Assembly (NCBI GenBank): GCA_031289145.1 | Contig: JAITQA010000063.1 | Location: 1-64,000, forward strand | Length of the DNA: 64,000 nt | Direction of reading: 5' to 3' | Origin: Dysgonamonadaceae bacterium | GTDB lineage: Bacteria > Bacteroidota > Bacteroidia > Bacteroidales > Azobacteroidaceae | Shown: piece by piece, positions 50,001-58,678 of the stretch | How the letters are laid out: each line of letters opens with the position of its first letter | Position numbering within the stretch: position 1 is the stretch's first letter | Notes under the pieces: generated by a model | Databases searched by the model: none | The model's input: only the letters and a program-made list of their open reading frames with translations | Told to the model about the DNA's origin: nothing | Made by a program: the position numbers and the translations under genes

Positions 50001-50054
50001 AGTGTTTATCCAAAGACACGTAAATATATGTTTGGTCTCAGTTTCACCTTATAA
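47019..50054 (+). CDS. SusC/RagA family TonB-linked outer-membrane transporter
   Basis: A 1,011-residue SusC protein, not closely related at its N-terminus to the three paralogs at the left of the window. It has a longer signal region (ILVAAFMLVGLPLASADVRAS), a CarboxypepD_reg-like domain (about 45-125, VTGSVVDATTGESLIGVNVVV), TonB-box segment LSELVVVGYGTQ, plug with LWVIDGVIV and STAIYGSQGANGVIVVTTKR, and a barrel ending in FGLSFTL. It is followed closely by its susD partner. It lies next to but is transcribed away from the PKS cluster, and no functional link is apparent. Confidence 0.95.
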   Translation: MYLHFRKKATGILVAAFMLVGLPLASADVRASVSADDPIVQQTVKVTGSVVDATTGESLIGVNVVVKNLPSTGATTDVNGNFSLDVPVDAVLVVSYVGYTRLEITASSSPLSIKLKEDSHALSELVVVGYGTQRRESLTGALQTLKNDKIVTTTTTSVENMLSGKAPGVYVSPSSGQPGGRGDIIIRGKSSINGVNAPLWVIDGVIVGTASNYTLNPTDIETMTILKDAASTAIYGSQGANGVIVVTTKRASGDNVNVNFSAKFGLTQLDNGNMQVMNGAELYDYFNSFSNKEAVNFPRWNADLRNSNYSWWDLATQTGIAQDYNISISGGGEKMKSYFSIGYYNEEGAVRGYDFSRYSTRFRLEYKPLEWLTIKPLVSGSRRDVDDRQYSVTSMYSNMPWDNPYLPDGTPTPHRSATWVNSTSTNYLYDLQWDNSNDQRYSVMGNIDFDIRLTPWLTFSSINNLTWDNYASHSYEDPRSDGASGVGGRISEVVDRTERRYTNQILRYNQSFGKHAVSALAAYEFSDYYFKEVSASGVGFVEGYDVLDIVAKPEKTQGYINTSAIQSYLFNANYAYDDRYLAQVSARRDGASNFGENAKYGNFFSVSAGWLINKEDFFKADWVDLLKVRAAYGSVGNRPSELYPQYDLYGLTGQKYNDLYGALITQIGNKNLTWEKTYTTGIGVDFNFMERYRVNLDYYSKTTDNILFKVPVSGLIGVTSTWQNVGEMENKGFEVMLGADIVKTKDWFWAADFNLGLNRNKVTKLYGKDADTKGIVSSSYGVNIAGSISRILLPDHSVDTFYGREWGGVNPEDGAPQWYKTDDSGARVLTSKYAEADQVVLGSYNPDFYGGFSTNLSWKQLDLNAVFGYSVGGKIYNYSRQEYDSDGRYTDRNQLKLMDGWSRWQKAGDIATHPVATYGNQSGANEVSSRYLEDADYFKLRSVSLGYNLKLPQWKIPNIRLSFTAENLLTITGYSGVDPEISAVSGIVSGVVGPSVYPKTRKYMFGLSFTL

Positions 50055-50067
50055 GAAAGTAAAAAAT

Positions 50068-51798
50068 ATGAAAAAGATAATAGCCTTTATGATAGCCGCA
50101 AGCTGTATATTCACAGCTTGTGACATAGATAGATTTCCCAGTACGTCTATGGCTGCGGAAAATGTAACCAGCGACCCTGTCGGTTCATTGGATATCCTCC
50201 TCACAGGCGCCTATTCGCAAATGAAAGACTGGTCGGATGTGATGCACCGTTGCGGCGAGTATGCCGGCGATAATATGATGATACGCGGTTCGTCTACCGA
50301 TGCGTTCTTCCAATTTATATCCTACGCGCGTACACCTAACAACGGACGTTTGAATACCTTTTGGAATAATAGTTACAAGGTAATTGCCCAAACATCAAAC
50401 ATCCTGAAGATGGTGCCCGAAAGCAGTCCCGAACTTAACAGTAAATTAGGCGAGTGCTATTTCCTGCGTGGCCTGATGTATTTCTATCTTTGCCGTGCCT
50501 ACGGACGTCCCTACTACCAGAATCCGGAAAAAAATCTGGGTGTTCCCATTGTAAATGGCACGCCGGAAGATTTGAGTAACCTCGTATTGCCCGACCGTTC
50601 GACCGTAAAGGATACTTACGAGCAGGCCATCAACGATTTGAAGAAGGCCGCCGACCTGTTGTCGACCAACCGCGGACCGGCTTATGCCTCAAAAGAAGCT
50701 GCCTGGGCAGTCCTTTCGCGTATTTACCTTTATATGAGCGGCAGCTGGGATGCTCCCAATGCAGAATATGCCCGCCTGTCAATTGAATATGCCGACAAGG
50801 TAATAAGCTCAGGCATTTATTCCTTGCTGAATCGCGCCGACTTTATGAAGTACAACACTTTCGAGCCTGAGTCAAACAAAGAATCCATCTTTGTGGTGAA
50901 ACGTATGGCTTCCGAATTTGTTGACTATGACCACTACTACGGTATCGGTGGCATGTACGCCAATATCGGCGGTATGGGCTGGGGCGAAATGTATGCCAGC
51001 GCCAAATACATTGCCTTGCTGGATGAAACCGGACGCAACGACTGGAGAAACGACAAAATAGTAGATGCACGCGCCGCCTTTATTGAGCCGCAATATGCTG
51101 AAGCCGAACAACCTGTCTTCCGCTTCATCAAAAATGTCTACAATGCGCAAAACGTTCAGACCAACTTCAACTACGTGCAAGCGGACGTGAAGGTCAACGG
51201 CAATACGGCCACCTGCGAAGAAGTCATCTCAGGCGTTACCACTACGTACACATTGAAGCCCGTAGACCTTGAGCAGGGAATATGGTCTATCGACTATACC
51301 CCCGACGGAAAGACCTATACCGGTTATATCGACCAGTATATCACGCTCAACCGCGTCTATCCGATGTTCTATATCGTGAAATGCTCGCGCGAAGGAGAAG
51401 AATCTCATTTGCACTCGCCGATCATTGCCCGTTTAGCCGAGATGTATCTCAACAAAGCGGAAGCAGCCGCCAAAACGGGCGACTATGCGACGGCTTTAGC
51501 GGCGCTCAACATCGTTCGCGAACGTTCGCTACCGGGCAAAGGCTATTCTTCGCTGACGGCAGCCAACGCTGAGGCAAGGATTGAGAAAGAACGTACCCTC
51601 GAATTGGCTTATCAGGCCGAACGCAGTTACGATGTATATCGCAACGGTCGCTCACTGACCCGCCTCTATCCGGGGCCGCACAATGCAATGGAAGAAGTAT
51701 TACCTACGGACTACCGTGTGGTTTACTACATCCCCCAAAATGCAATTGACGCTTACCCGGATGGCTCTACGCTGACGCAGAATCCAACTTCTAATTAA
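50068..51798 (+). CDS. SusD/RagB family nutrient-binding outer-membrane lipoprotein
   Basis: The frame is open from 49993 inside the susC gene, but the ATG at 50068 gives the lipoprotein signal peptide (KIIAFMIAASCIFTAC), so the start is placed there (576 residues). It has the SusD N-terminal helical segment (VGSLDILLTGAYSQMKDW), the YFLRGLMYFYLCRAYG motif of RagB/SusD proteins, and the C-terminal region with RIEKERTLELAYQAERSYDVYR, close to the family's RxxELxxEGxRxxDxxR motif. It pairs with the SusC upstream, 13 nt away. Confidence 0.94.
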   Translation: MKKIIAFMIAASCIFTACDIDRFPSTSMAAENVTSDPVGSLDILLTGAYSQMKDWSDVMHRCGEYAGDNMMIRGSSTDAFFQFISYARTPNNGRLNTFWNNSYKVIAQTSNILKMVPESSPELNSKLGECYFLRGLMYFYLCRAYGRPYYQNPEKNLGVPIVNGTPEDLSNLVLPDRSTVKDTYEQAINDLKKAADLLSTNRGPAYASKEAAWAVLSRIYLYMSGSWDAPNAEYARLSIEYADKVISSGIYSLLNRADFMKYNTFEPESNKESIFVVKRMASEFVDYDHYYGIGGMYANIGGMGWGEMYASAKYIALLDETGRNDWRNDKIVDARAAFIEPQYAEAEQPVFRFIKNVYNAQNVQTNFNYVQADVKVNGNTATCEEVISGVTTTYTLKPVDLEQGIWSIDYTPDGKTYTGYIDQYITLNRVYPMFYIVKCSREGEESHLHSPIIARLAEMYLNKAEAAAKTGDYATALAALNIVRERSLPGKGYSSLTAANAEARIEKERTLELAYQAERSYDVYRNGRSLTRLYPGPHNAMEEVLPTDYRVVYYIPQNAIDAYPDGSTLTQNPTSN

Positions 51799-51836
51799 AA
51801 AAAACAGGTAGAGACGCCCAAATTGGACGTCTCTAC
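51797..51836 (-). terminator. Rho-independent terminator (minus strand) with REP-like stem
   Basis: Arms GTAGAGACG (51808-51816) and CGTCTCTAC (51828-51836) pair perfectly. On the minus strand the stem is followed by CTGTTTTTTTT, a proper terminator for the five-gene leftward operon. The stem overlaps the stop codon at 51833-51835. The plus-strand susD gene ends just before it without its own T tract. Confidence 0.8.
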
Positions 51837-53554
51837 TCATCCCAACTAAATTCCGATTGATTGCCCGCACCGTCTTTCACAATAAGATGCAGTGTTTTTG
51901 CCTCCTTAGGCATGCGCCGGGAATCGTATTCGTAAAACAGGAAATTGGTTTTGGCGTCGTATTCAAACAAAATAAAATTGCCGTCTAAATCGCCCTTGTA
52001 CGATTCTATTCCGCTCAAATTGTCGGATATTTTGAAAGAAATGCGTCTGTTTTTTGTCCATTTGGTCGGATTCACAGGTGTAATAAGCGGCGGAACCGTG
52101 TCGATTGCAACCGAAAAATTACCTAATTCCCGGATACGGGTCTTTAGCTTACCTGCATCGTATTTACCGCCTATCCAGGCGATTTTTGTGCCGGAGACAG
52201 CAATTACACCGTATTTGCTTTTGTCGGGATACCTGTCGTTCGGAATGTCCAAGGTCAGTTCGCAGTAGTTATGTAAAGGCGTTTGTTCGCCAAGGGAATA
52301 AAGCGGCGCGAAATCCGTATAACCGGCCGCCGTTTCGATAGACAACCAGGCGTCTTTGTATAAATTGCCGGAAGGAATGTTCAGGTCGATACCTTTCCCT
52401 TTGAACGTATTGTCTTGGTTATAGGGAAATAATATCCCCTGGGGCTTGCGTTCCGGAATATGCTGCCTTACGCCGATGATTTCGAACGGCAAAGTAGTGG
52501 TATTTCCGAAAACATCTTTCAAAATATACTTGCAATGATACGTTTTTTCTTCCGACAGGGTAATAATTCCATCGGAGAGCGCATGATAGATGGTAAGTTT
52601 GTTGCCGGGTTCAATGAACGATTTTATATGGAAAGAATTATGTTCTTTCCATTCTTTCCAGTCGATAAAACTATTGATATAACGGGTATCCTCGAAAGAA
52701 AAATTAGCTATCACCGAACAATATACTTCGGCGTCATCAATGATTAAAGTGATTTCATTCACACCATAGATATTGGCGGTTCCGGTCATCCGGTCATAAG
52801 CCTTGATACCGATTCCGATATCTCCCCATGCTTTTACAGCTTGGGCAAGCCGCTTTTTCCCGGTTTTGTCCTGAGATACGGCGATAATCTGATTTTCCGT
52901 ATGGTCGTTTATGATTCCTTTTCCGGGCTGAGGAAAGAACATCAGGCTTCTGATTTCAGGGGCTTGCACATCTTTGATGTATTTTCTGAAATAGGGGAGG
53001 GGGTCGAGCGCCGTTTCCGTTTGCGTGTCCCGAAATTCGAAATGCAAATGAGGACCGGCGGAACCGCCTGTATTGCCACTGAAAGCGAAAACTTCCCCTT
53101 TTCTCAAAGCTAATTGACCGGACGAAAACAGCAGGTTGACCGAAAAAGACATTTTCCGGTACTGGCTGTCCCGTACCACGGCTTCTATTGTAGGAGAAAA
53201 ACGCTCCAAATGTCCGTAAACGGAAGTAGTGCCGTCCGGATGGTCGATATACACAGCCCTTCCGTAGCCGTAAGGGCTTACACTTATCCGGGAGATATAA
53301 CCGTCTTTCACCGATTTCACCGGGAGTCCGGTAACTTGCTGGGTCTTGAAATCAATGCCCGAATGAAAATGGTTACTCCTCAGTTCTCCGAAATTTCCGC
53401 TGAGAAGCAGCGGTATGTCCAAAGGCGGAACGATTTCCTGGGCGCGAACGCTGTACGTATAAGAAACGAATAGGACGCAAAAGATGCAACTTAAGCGGAT
53501 TGATAAAAAATCCGCCTTAATCCGCCTCATCCGTGTTGCCCGCGTTCTATCCAT
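51833..53554 (-). CDS. M23-family peptidase (LytM-type) with C-terminal extension
   Basis: A start at 53611 is open, but the ATG at 53554 overlaps the stop of the upstream gene as TAATG and precedes the signal peptide (LSCIFCVLFVSYTYSVRA), so 573 residues is preferred. The M23 LytM zinc site is seen as HSGID (His64, Asp68) and GPHLHFEFR (about residues 160-168), so the enzyme is probably an active cell-wall endopeptidase or related hydrolase. The long C-terminal part (about 200-573) is beta-rich with Ig-like segments and no known motif. It is last in the operon and is followed by a terminator. Confidence 0.88.
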   Translation of the reverse strand: MDRTRATRMRRIKADFLSIRLSCIFCVLFVSYTYSVRAQEIVPPLDIPLLLSGNFGELRSNHFHSGIDFKTQQVTGLPVKSVKDGYISRISVSPYGYGRAVYIDHPDGTTSVYGHLERFSPTIEAVVRDSQYRKMSFSVNLLFSSGQLALRKGEVFAFSGNTGGSAGPHLHFEFRDTQTETALDPLPYFRKYIKDVQAPEIRSLMFFPQPGKGIINDHTENQIIAVSQDKTGKKRLAQAVKAWGDIGIGIKAYDRMTGTANIYGVNEITLIIDDAEVYCSVIANFSFEDTRYINSFIDWKEWKEHNSFHIKSFIEPGNKLTIYHALSDGIITLSEEKTYHCKYILKDVFGNTTTLPFEIIGVRQHIPERKPQGILFPYNQDNTFKGKGIDLNIPSGNLYKDAWLSIETAAGYTDFAPLYSLGEQTPLHNYCELTLDIPNDRYPDKSKYGVIAVSGTKIAWIGGKYDAGKLKTRIRELGNFSVAIDTVPPLITPVNPTKWTKNRRISFKISDNLSGIESYKGDLDGNFILFEYDAKTNFLFYEYDSRRMPKEAKTLHLIVKDGAGNQSEFSWDE

Positions 53555-54162
53555 TATTCCATCAATTCTCCTTTTCCTTGCCTTGTGATATTGATTTCTT
53601 CGCCGGTGCAATCCACGATGGTAGACGGTTCCAGACCACCGTAGCCGCCATCGACTACTACATCCACGACTTCACCGTATTCTTCCGCTATCAGTTCCGG
53701 GTCTGTGCTGTATTCCATAAAATCATCCTTGTCGCGCACGGATGTTGTGAGGATGGGATTCCCCAATTCCCGCACTAAAGTGAGGATAATATTATTGTTC
53801 GGTATGCGAATGCCGACTTCTTTCCGGTTTTTATAAATCTTGGGCAAATTATTGGTCGCATTCAGGATAAAGGTGAAAGCGCCCGGAAGGTTGCGTTTCA
53901 TCAGTTTAAACACCGCATTATCGACTTTGGCGTATTCGCTGATATCGCTCAAATCAGGGCAAATGATAGACAGATTCCGTTTTTGCGGATTGATATTTTT
54001 TATCTTGCAGATTCTTTCGATTGCCCTCACGTTCAAAGCGTCACATCCCATAGCATACACTGTGTCGGTAGGATAGATGATGATACCGCCATCTTTGAGG
54101 ATGGTAACAATCTTGTCAACTTCCCGCTGATTGGGATTTTCTTCATAAAGACGTATTAACAT
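53554..54162 (-). CDS. Sua5/YciO/YrdC-family protein (threonylcarbamoyl-AMP synthase-like)
   Basis: A 202-residue protein with the YrdC fold. The start GGIIIYPTDTVYAMGCDA (about 25-42) is the nucleotide-binding motif of the family, followed by KRNLSIICPDLSDISEYA and NLPGAFTFILNA, as in TsaC/Sua5/YciO. TsaC makes threonylcarbamoyl-AMP for the t6A base at tRNA position 37; YciO proteins are close relatives with weaker activity, and the two cannot be separated here. It is 26 nt after the S9 peptidase gene and its stop overlaps the M23 start. Confidence 0.85.
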   Translation of the reverse strand: MLIRLYEENPNQREVDKIVTILKDGGIIIYPTDTVYAMGCDALNVRAIERICKIKNINPQKRNLSIICPDLSDISEYAKVDNAVFKLMKRNLPGAFTFILNATNNLPKIYKNRKEVGIRIPNNNIILTLVRELGNPILTTSVRDKDDFMEYSTDPELIAEEYGEVVDVVVDGGYGGLEPSTIVDCTGEEINITRQGKGELME

Positions 54163-54188
54163 AACCGAAATTTAACCTGATATCTTTT

Positions 54189-56285
54189 TTATTTCAACCA
54201 TTGGTCGAACCAGCGGAAAAACTCGCGTTGGAACAAAATTCCGTTTTGCGGTTGGCTTATCCAGTGGTTTTCATTCGGGAAAATCAACATTCTGGAAGGG
54301 ATATCCCGCAATTGGGCTGCATTGAAAGCCATCATTCCTTGGGAAGCCAGAATCCGATAGTCCAATTCTCCATGGCTGACGGCGATGGGCGTATCCCATT
54401 TTTCCACAAACCGGTGGGGAGAATTAGCAAAACTGTTTTGTGCGATTGCATTGGATTTGTCCCAGAACGCGCCGCCCAAATCCCAGTCGGCAAACCACAT
54501 TTCTTCCGTTTCCAAGTATTGGGCTTCCACGTTGAAAATACCTGCATGCGCCCAGAAAGCTTTGAAGCGACTGTTGTGATTCCCGGCTATCCAGTAAACA
54601 GAAAAGCCGCCATAACTGGCGCCGGTACACCCCAATCTGGTTTCGTCGATAAAGGGTTCTTTCGCCATTTCGTCGATAGCGGAAAAGTAATCTTTCATAT
54701 TTTGTCCGCCGTAATCGCCGCTGATTTGTTCATTCCATTCCTGTCCGAATCCGGGAACACCGCGTCGGTTGGGGGCTACAATGATATAACCGTGCGCCGC
54801 CATCAATTGCAGGTTCCATCGTGTCGACCAGAACTGGCTGACCGTACTTTGCGGGCCTCCCTGGCAATACAGCAAGGCCGGATATTGTTGGGTCGGGTCA
54901 AAATCAGGCGGATAAACAATCCATGTCAGCATCTCTTTGTCGTCGGTAGTTTTTATCAGGCGGGGTTCTACTTTTCCCATCGTTATCCGGTCGAGTATCT
55001 CCTTGTTTTCTTGCGAGATATCCGTTTCTTTTCCATCGATTAAACTCACGGTAAACACCTCGTTCGGAGAAGACATGGAATGTCGCAATCCTACCAGAAA
55101 TCCCTTTGCGAAAGCGACCGAAGCATAGTCGTGCTGGCCTTTGGTGATTGGGACGATAAAATTTTCATCGCCGGTCGCCGGGTTTAACGCATTGACGCGA
55201 TACAGTTGGGACGTGCCTTGGACATTGGCTACGATGAAAATATTGGTAGAGGCCGTATCCCAGCAGAAGTCGTCTACGTTGTAGTCGAAATATTCGGTCA
55301 GGTATCTCTTTTCGCCGGTTTGGAGGTTCAGGATAAAGAGCCTGTCCTTGTCCGATTCGTAACCGTCGCGTTCCATGCTTCGCCAGGCTAAGTAGTGTCC
55401 GTCGGAAGAAAATTGCGGATGAAGGTCATAACCCATCATTCCTTCTGTTATATTTTTCGTTTCTTTTGTTTCAATGTTGTAGCAATAGATATCGGAATTG
55501 GTGGAACGGGCATAGTCTTTTCCTGTCTTTTTTCGGGAAGTGTAGGCAATGATTTTGCTGTCGGGCGACCAGTCGAATTGTTCTATGCCACCAAAGGGTT
55601 TCATCGGCGATTCGAAAGGTTCTCCCTCCAGAATGTCAATGATATTGGCCAAAGCACCCTCATCGAAATCGGCTAAGAAAGGATGAGGAATCGTCTCTAC
55701 CCATTCATCCCAATGCTTGTACATCAGGTTGTCGATAATCCGTCCGCTGCTTTTGTCCAAATCCGGATATTTTTCCGAACTCTTTTCGAAGGATTTTACC
55801 TGACTGATAAAAAGCGCTTTCCGACCATCGGGAGAAATTTTAAAACCTTCGATTCCCTTTTCGTAATTACTGATTTGTTTTCTGTCGGAACCATCCGGGT
55901 TCATCTCCCAGATTTGTGCGTCATAAATAAACGCGATTTTCCGACCACCCTTTATCCATTGGACATCTCCTTCGCTTTTGGGCGATTCGGTAATTTGTTT
56001 TTTATTGCTTCCATCCATGTTGACGGTAAACAATTCCCTGTTTCGTTTATTTTGCGCGATGTCGGCATACGACACTCCATACAGTATCGTTTGCTCGTCC
56101 GGAGAAATCGTTACGCCGGTCACTTGTCCAAACAGGTGAAGCGCTTCGGCCGACAGGCGTCCGTCTTTCACTTCAACCGGTTTTTTTCCGATAATTTCAG
56201 GCTCTTCCTGTTTCAATTCTTCTTTCGGGCTATTACAAGCCGAGATGGCTGCTGCAAGCATAACAACGAGTATTATCTTTTTCAT
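54189..56285 (-). CDS. S9-family prolyl oligopeptidase-type peptidase, lipoprotein
   Basis: A 698-residue protein with lipobox AISAC (Cys at about residue 17). Residues 40-420 are a beta-propeller with WD40/PD40-like TolB repeats (for example DVQWIKGGRKIAFIYD and FDWSPDSKIIAYTSRK). The C-terminal alpha/beta-hydrolase domain holds the triad Ser557 in GASYGG, Asp642 in HGELDY and His674 in NENHW. It belongs to the DPP IV / acylaminoacyl-peptidase-like group common in asaccharolytic and gut Bacteroidales, cleaving short peptides in the periplasm or at the surface. Exact specificity is not resolved. It lies 13 nt after the FKBP gene. Confidence 0.92.
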   Translation of the reverse strand: MKKIILVVMLAAAISACNSPKEELKQEEPEIIGKKPVEVKDGRLSAEALHLFGQVTGVTISPDEQTILYGVSYADIAQNKRNRELFTVNMDGSNKKQITESPKSEGDVQWIKGGRKIAFIYDAQIWEMNPDGSDRKQISNYEKGIEGFKISPDGRKALFISQVKSFEKSSEKYPDLDKSSGRIIDNLMYKHWDEWVETIPHPFLADFDEGALANIIDILEGEPFESPMKPFGGIEQFDWSPDSKIIAYTSRKKTGKDYARSTNSDIYCYNIETKETKNITEGMMGYDLHPQFSSDGHYLAWRSMERDGYESDKDRLFILNLQTGEKRYLTEYFDYNVDDFCWDTASTNIFIVANVQGTSQLYRVNALNPATGDENFIVPITKGQHDYASVAFAKGFLVGLRHSMSSPNEVFTVSLIDGKETDISQENKEILDRITMGKVEPRLIKTTDDKEMLTWIVYPPDFDPTQQYPALLYCQGGPQSTVSQFWSTRWNLQLMAAHGYIIVAPNRRGVPGFGQEWNEQISGDYGGQNMKDYFSAIDEMAKEPFIDETRLGCTGASYGGFSVYWIAGNHNSRFKAFWAHAGIFNVEAQYLETEEMWFADWDLGGAFWDKSNAIAQNSFANSPHRFVEKWDTPIAVSHGELDYRILASQGMMAFNAAQLRDIPSRMLIFPNENHWISQPQNGILFQREFFRWFDQWLK

Positions 56286-56298
56286 GCGGGTTTATATA

Positions 56299-56868
56299 TT
56301 ATTTGGGAAACTGTGTGATAGATACCAATTCAACATCAAAAACCAGGGTAGTGCCTCCTTTCATCATTAAGGTATAACCGCTGTAATAGTCTGTCTCGCC
56401 ATATCCCAGATAATCGGGTATCCAAACTTCCCATTTGTCCCCGACAACCATGTTTTGCAGTGCAAATGAGAATCCCCTGACAGTTGCTCCGCCTCCAAGA
56501 TAAAATTCGGAAGGCACGCCATTCAGGCTGGAACCCAAATCGAAAACAGACCCGTCATAATAACTGCCCTTGTAAAGCACTTTCACGGTACTTGTCTGGA
56601 GAGGGTGTTCGGTTCCTTCGCCGGTTTTAATCACTTTATAATACACGCCGGAAGGGCCGGTTTCCGTTTTTAAGGCCTTGTACTCCGGATTTGTAGTTAT
56701 CTTTTTGTAAGCCTCAGTGTTAGCGTCTCTCCATGCATTATCCGCCTCGTCGGAGTCGTTGCAGGAAGCAAAGGGCAAGAGCAAAACGGCTATCGCCAAT
56801 AAGCGAAGCGCATAGACAATTGATAATTTTTTACCTGTTTCGGTATGAATAATAAATAATCGCTTCAT
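56299..56868 (-). CDS. FKBP-type peptidyl-prolyl isomerase lipoprotein
   Basis: A 189-residue protein with an N-terminal hydrophobic segment and lipobox FASC (Cys at about residue 36). The C-terminal half is an FKBP domain: VKVLYKGSYYDGSVFD, GVPSEFYLGGG, ALQNMVVGDKWEVWIP and the YGETDYYSGYTLMMKGGTTLVFDVELV end. This kind of surface or periplasmic FKBP assists folding of exported proteins. It overlaps the glyS stop by 4 nt and is therefore translationally coupled to it, an unusual pairing of a tRNA synthetase with an envelope chaperone. Confidence 0.9.
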   Translation of the reverse strand: MKRLFIIHTETGKKLSIVYALRLLAIAVLLLPFASCNDSDEADNAWRDANTEAYKKITTNPEYKALKTETGPSGVYYKVIKTGEGTEHPLQTSTVKVLYKGSYYDGSVFDLGSSLNGVPSEFYLGGGATVRGFSFALQNMVVGDKWEVWIPDYLGYGETDYYSGYTLMMKGGTTLVFDVELVSITQFPK

Positions 56869-58412
56869 TTTAATATTTGTTTTAATAAGTTTTTCATACT
56901 CACTTTATCTGCAATGATTTTATCTAAATCTGCAACAGGCACACGTTCCTGTTGCATGGTGTCACGGTGGCGGATGGTTACGCAATTGTCGGTCAGGGTG
57001 TCGTGGTCGACAGTGACGCAATAAGGCGTTCCGACAGCATCCTGACGGCGGTAGCGTTTCCCGATGGAATCTTTTTCGTCGTATTGGCAATGGAATTCGA
57101 ATTTCAGGGCATCCATTATCTCGCGTGCTTTTTCGGGAAGTCCGTCTTTTTTCACCAAGGGCAAAACGGCCAATTTGACAGGCGCCAGCATGGGTGGAAT
57201 TTTAAGCACAACGCGGGTTTCGCCGTCGTCTAATCTTTCTTCGCAGAACGAACCGGCCAGGATACTCAGAAACATACGGTCGACGCCTATCGAAGTTTCA
57301 ATCACATAAGGAACGTAAGATTGATTCTGTTCGGGGTCGAAATACTGAATTTTCTTGCCGGAATATTTTTCATGACTGCTCAGGTCGAAATCGGTACGGG
57401 AATGAATTCCTTCCACTTCCTTGAATCCGAACGGCATTTCATATTCAATATCGGTAGCGGCATTGGCATAATGCGCTAATTTGTCGTGGTCGTGAAAACG
57501 ATACTTCTTGTCGCCCAAGCCCAAGGCTTTGTGCCAGTTCATACGGGTTTCTTTCCACTGTGCAAACCATTTCAACTCCTCGCCCGGACGGACGAAGAAC
57601 TGCATTTCCATCTGTTCAAATTCGCGCATCCGGAACACAAATTGACGGGCAACTATTTCGTTGCGGAATGCTTTCCCGATTTGGGCGATGCCGAAAGGTA
57701 TCTTCATACGGCCGCTCTTTTGTACATTCAGGAAATTGACGAAAATACCCTGGGCGGTTTCGGGGCGGAGGTAAATTTTCATGGCGCCGTCGGCGGTAGA
57801 ACCCATTTCGGTTGAAAACATCAGATTGAATTGGCGGACTTCCGTCCAGTTTCGGGTTCCGGATACAGGGCATACAATTTCGTAATCCAGAATGATTTGG
57901 CGCAATTCTTCCAGATTGCCGTCGTTCAGCGCTTGGGCAAACCGAATGTGCAATTCTTCCATCTTCTCTTTGTTTTCCAACACCCGCGGATTGGTTTCGC
58001 GGAATTTTTGCTCGTCGAAAGCTTCACCAAAACGTTTGGCTGCTTTCTCAACTTCCTTGTTGATTTTATCTTCGTACTTTGCCATTTGCTCTTCAATCAG
58101 CACATCGGCACGGTAACGTTTTTTGGAATCTTTGTTGTCGATAAGCGGGTCATTGAAAGCATCTACATGACCGGAAGCTTTCCAGATAGTCGGGTGCATG
58201 AAAATGGCGGAATCGATTCCCACTACGTTCTCATTTAAGAGCGTCATGCTGTCCCACCAGTATTTTTTAATATTGTTTTTCAGTTCAACCCCATTTTGTC
58301 CATAATCGTAGACGGCTCCCAAACCGTCGTAAATTTCCGATGACGGGAACACGAAACCATATTCCTTACAATGGGAAACCAATTTTTTGAAAACATCTTC
58401 TTGTTGCGGCAT
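56865..58412 (-). CDS. glyS: Glycyl-tRNA synthetase (dimeric alpha2 type)
   Basis: A 515-residue class II aminoacyl-tRNA synthetase that charges tRNA-Gly in the cytoplasm. The N-terminal FKKLVSHCKEYGFVFPSSEIYDGLGAVYDYGQNGVELKNN region is diagnostic. Motif 2 is in FRNEIVARQFVFRMREFEQMEMQFF and motif 3 in the IETSIGVDRMFLSIL segment near residue 380. The anticodon-binding domain follows (VKLAVLPLV to the C-terminus). The length fits the single-chain archaeal/eukaryote-like form rather than the GlyQ+GlyS tetramer. First gene of the leftward five-gene run. Confidence 0.95.
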   Translation of the reverse strand: MPQQEDVFKKLVSHCKEYGFVFPSSEIYDGLGAVYDYGQNGVELKNNIKKYWWDSMTLLNENVVGIDSAIFMHPTIWKASGHVDAFNDPLIDNKDSKKRYRADVLIEEQMAKYEDKINKEVEKAAKRFGEAFDEQKFRETNPRVLENKEKMEELHIRFAQALNDGNLEELRQIILDYEIVCPVSGTRNWTEVRQFNLMFSTEMGSTADGAMKIYLRPETAQGIFVNFLNVQKSGRMKIPFGIAQIGKAFRNEIVARQFVFRMREFEQMEMQFFVRPGEELKWFAQWKETRMNWHKALGLGDKKYRFHDHDKLAHYANAATDIEYEMPFGFKEVEGIHSRTDFDLSSHEKYSGKKIQYFDPEQNQSYVPYVIETSIGVDRMFLSILAGSFCEERLDDGETRVVLKIPPMLAPVKLAVLPLVKKDGLPEKAREIMDALKFEFHCQYDEKDSIGKRYRRQDAVGTPYCVTVDHDTLTDNCVTIRHRDTMQQERVPVADLDKIIADKVSMKNLLKQILK

Positions 58413-58678
58413 ATCGAAAATAATTTTTTTGAATTTTTTCAGTAATTAGTCTATTCGACTATTTCAGACTGCAAAGTAAGTTATTTTTTTTGAATTTCCC
58501 GGCTAAAATTGTAGAATTAGATGAAAAGCGATAAGATAAGACCATAAGAAATACCGGTTTTCGCCTGTATTGATTTTTTTTAAGGGGCATATTTGTTTTT
58601 TTTAATAGAAATGATTGAACAAAGGGCGCTCCAACATTGTTTTAATTATAGAAGTTTAATCATACAAGTCTATGAATC

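Noticed and set aside
49993..50067. Upstream start for the 47-kb susD gene
   Set aside because: It lies inside the susC coding region and gives no signal peptide, while the ATG at 50068 starts a good lipoprotein signal.
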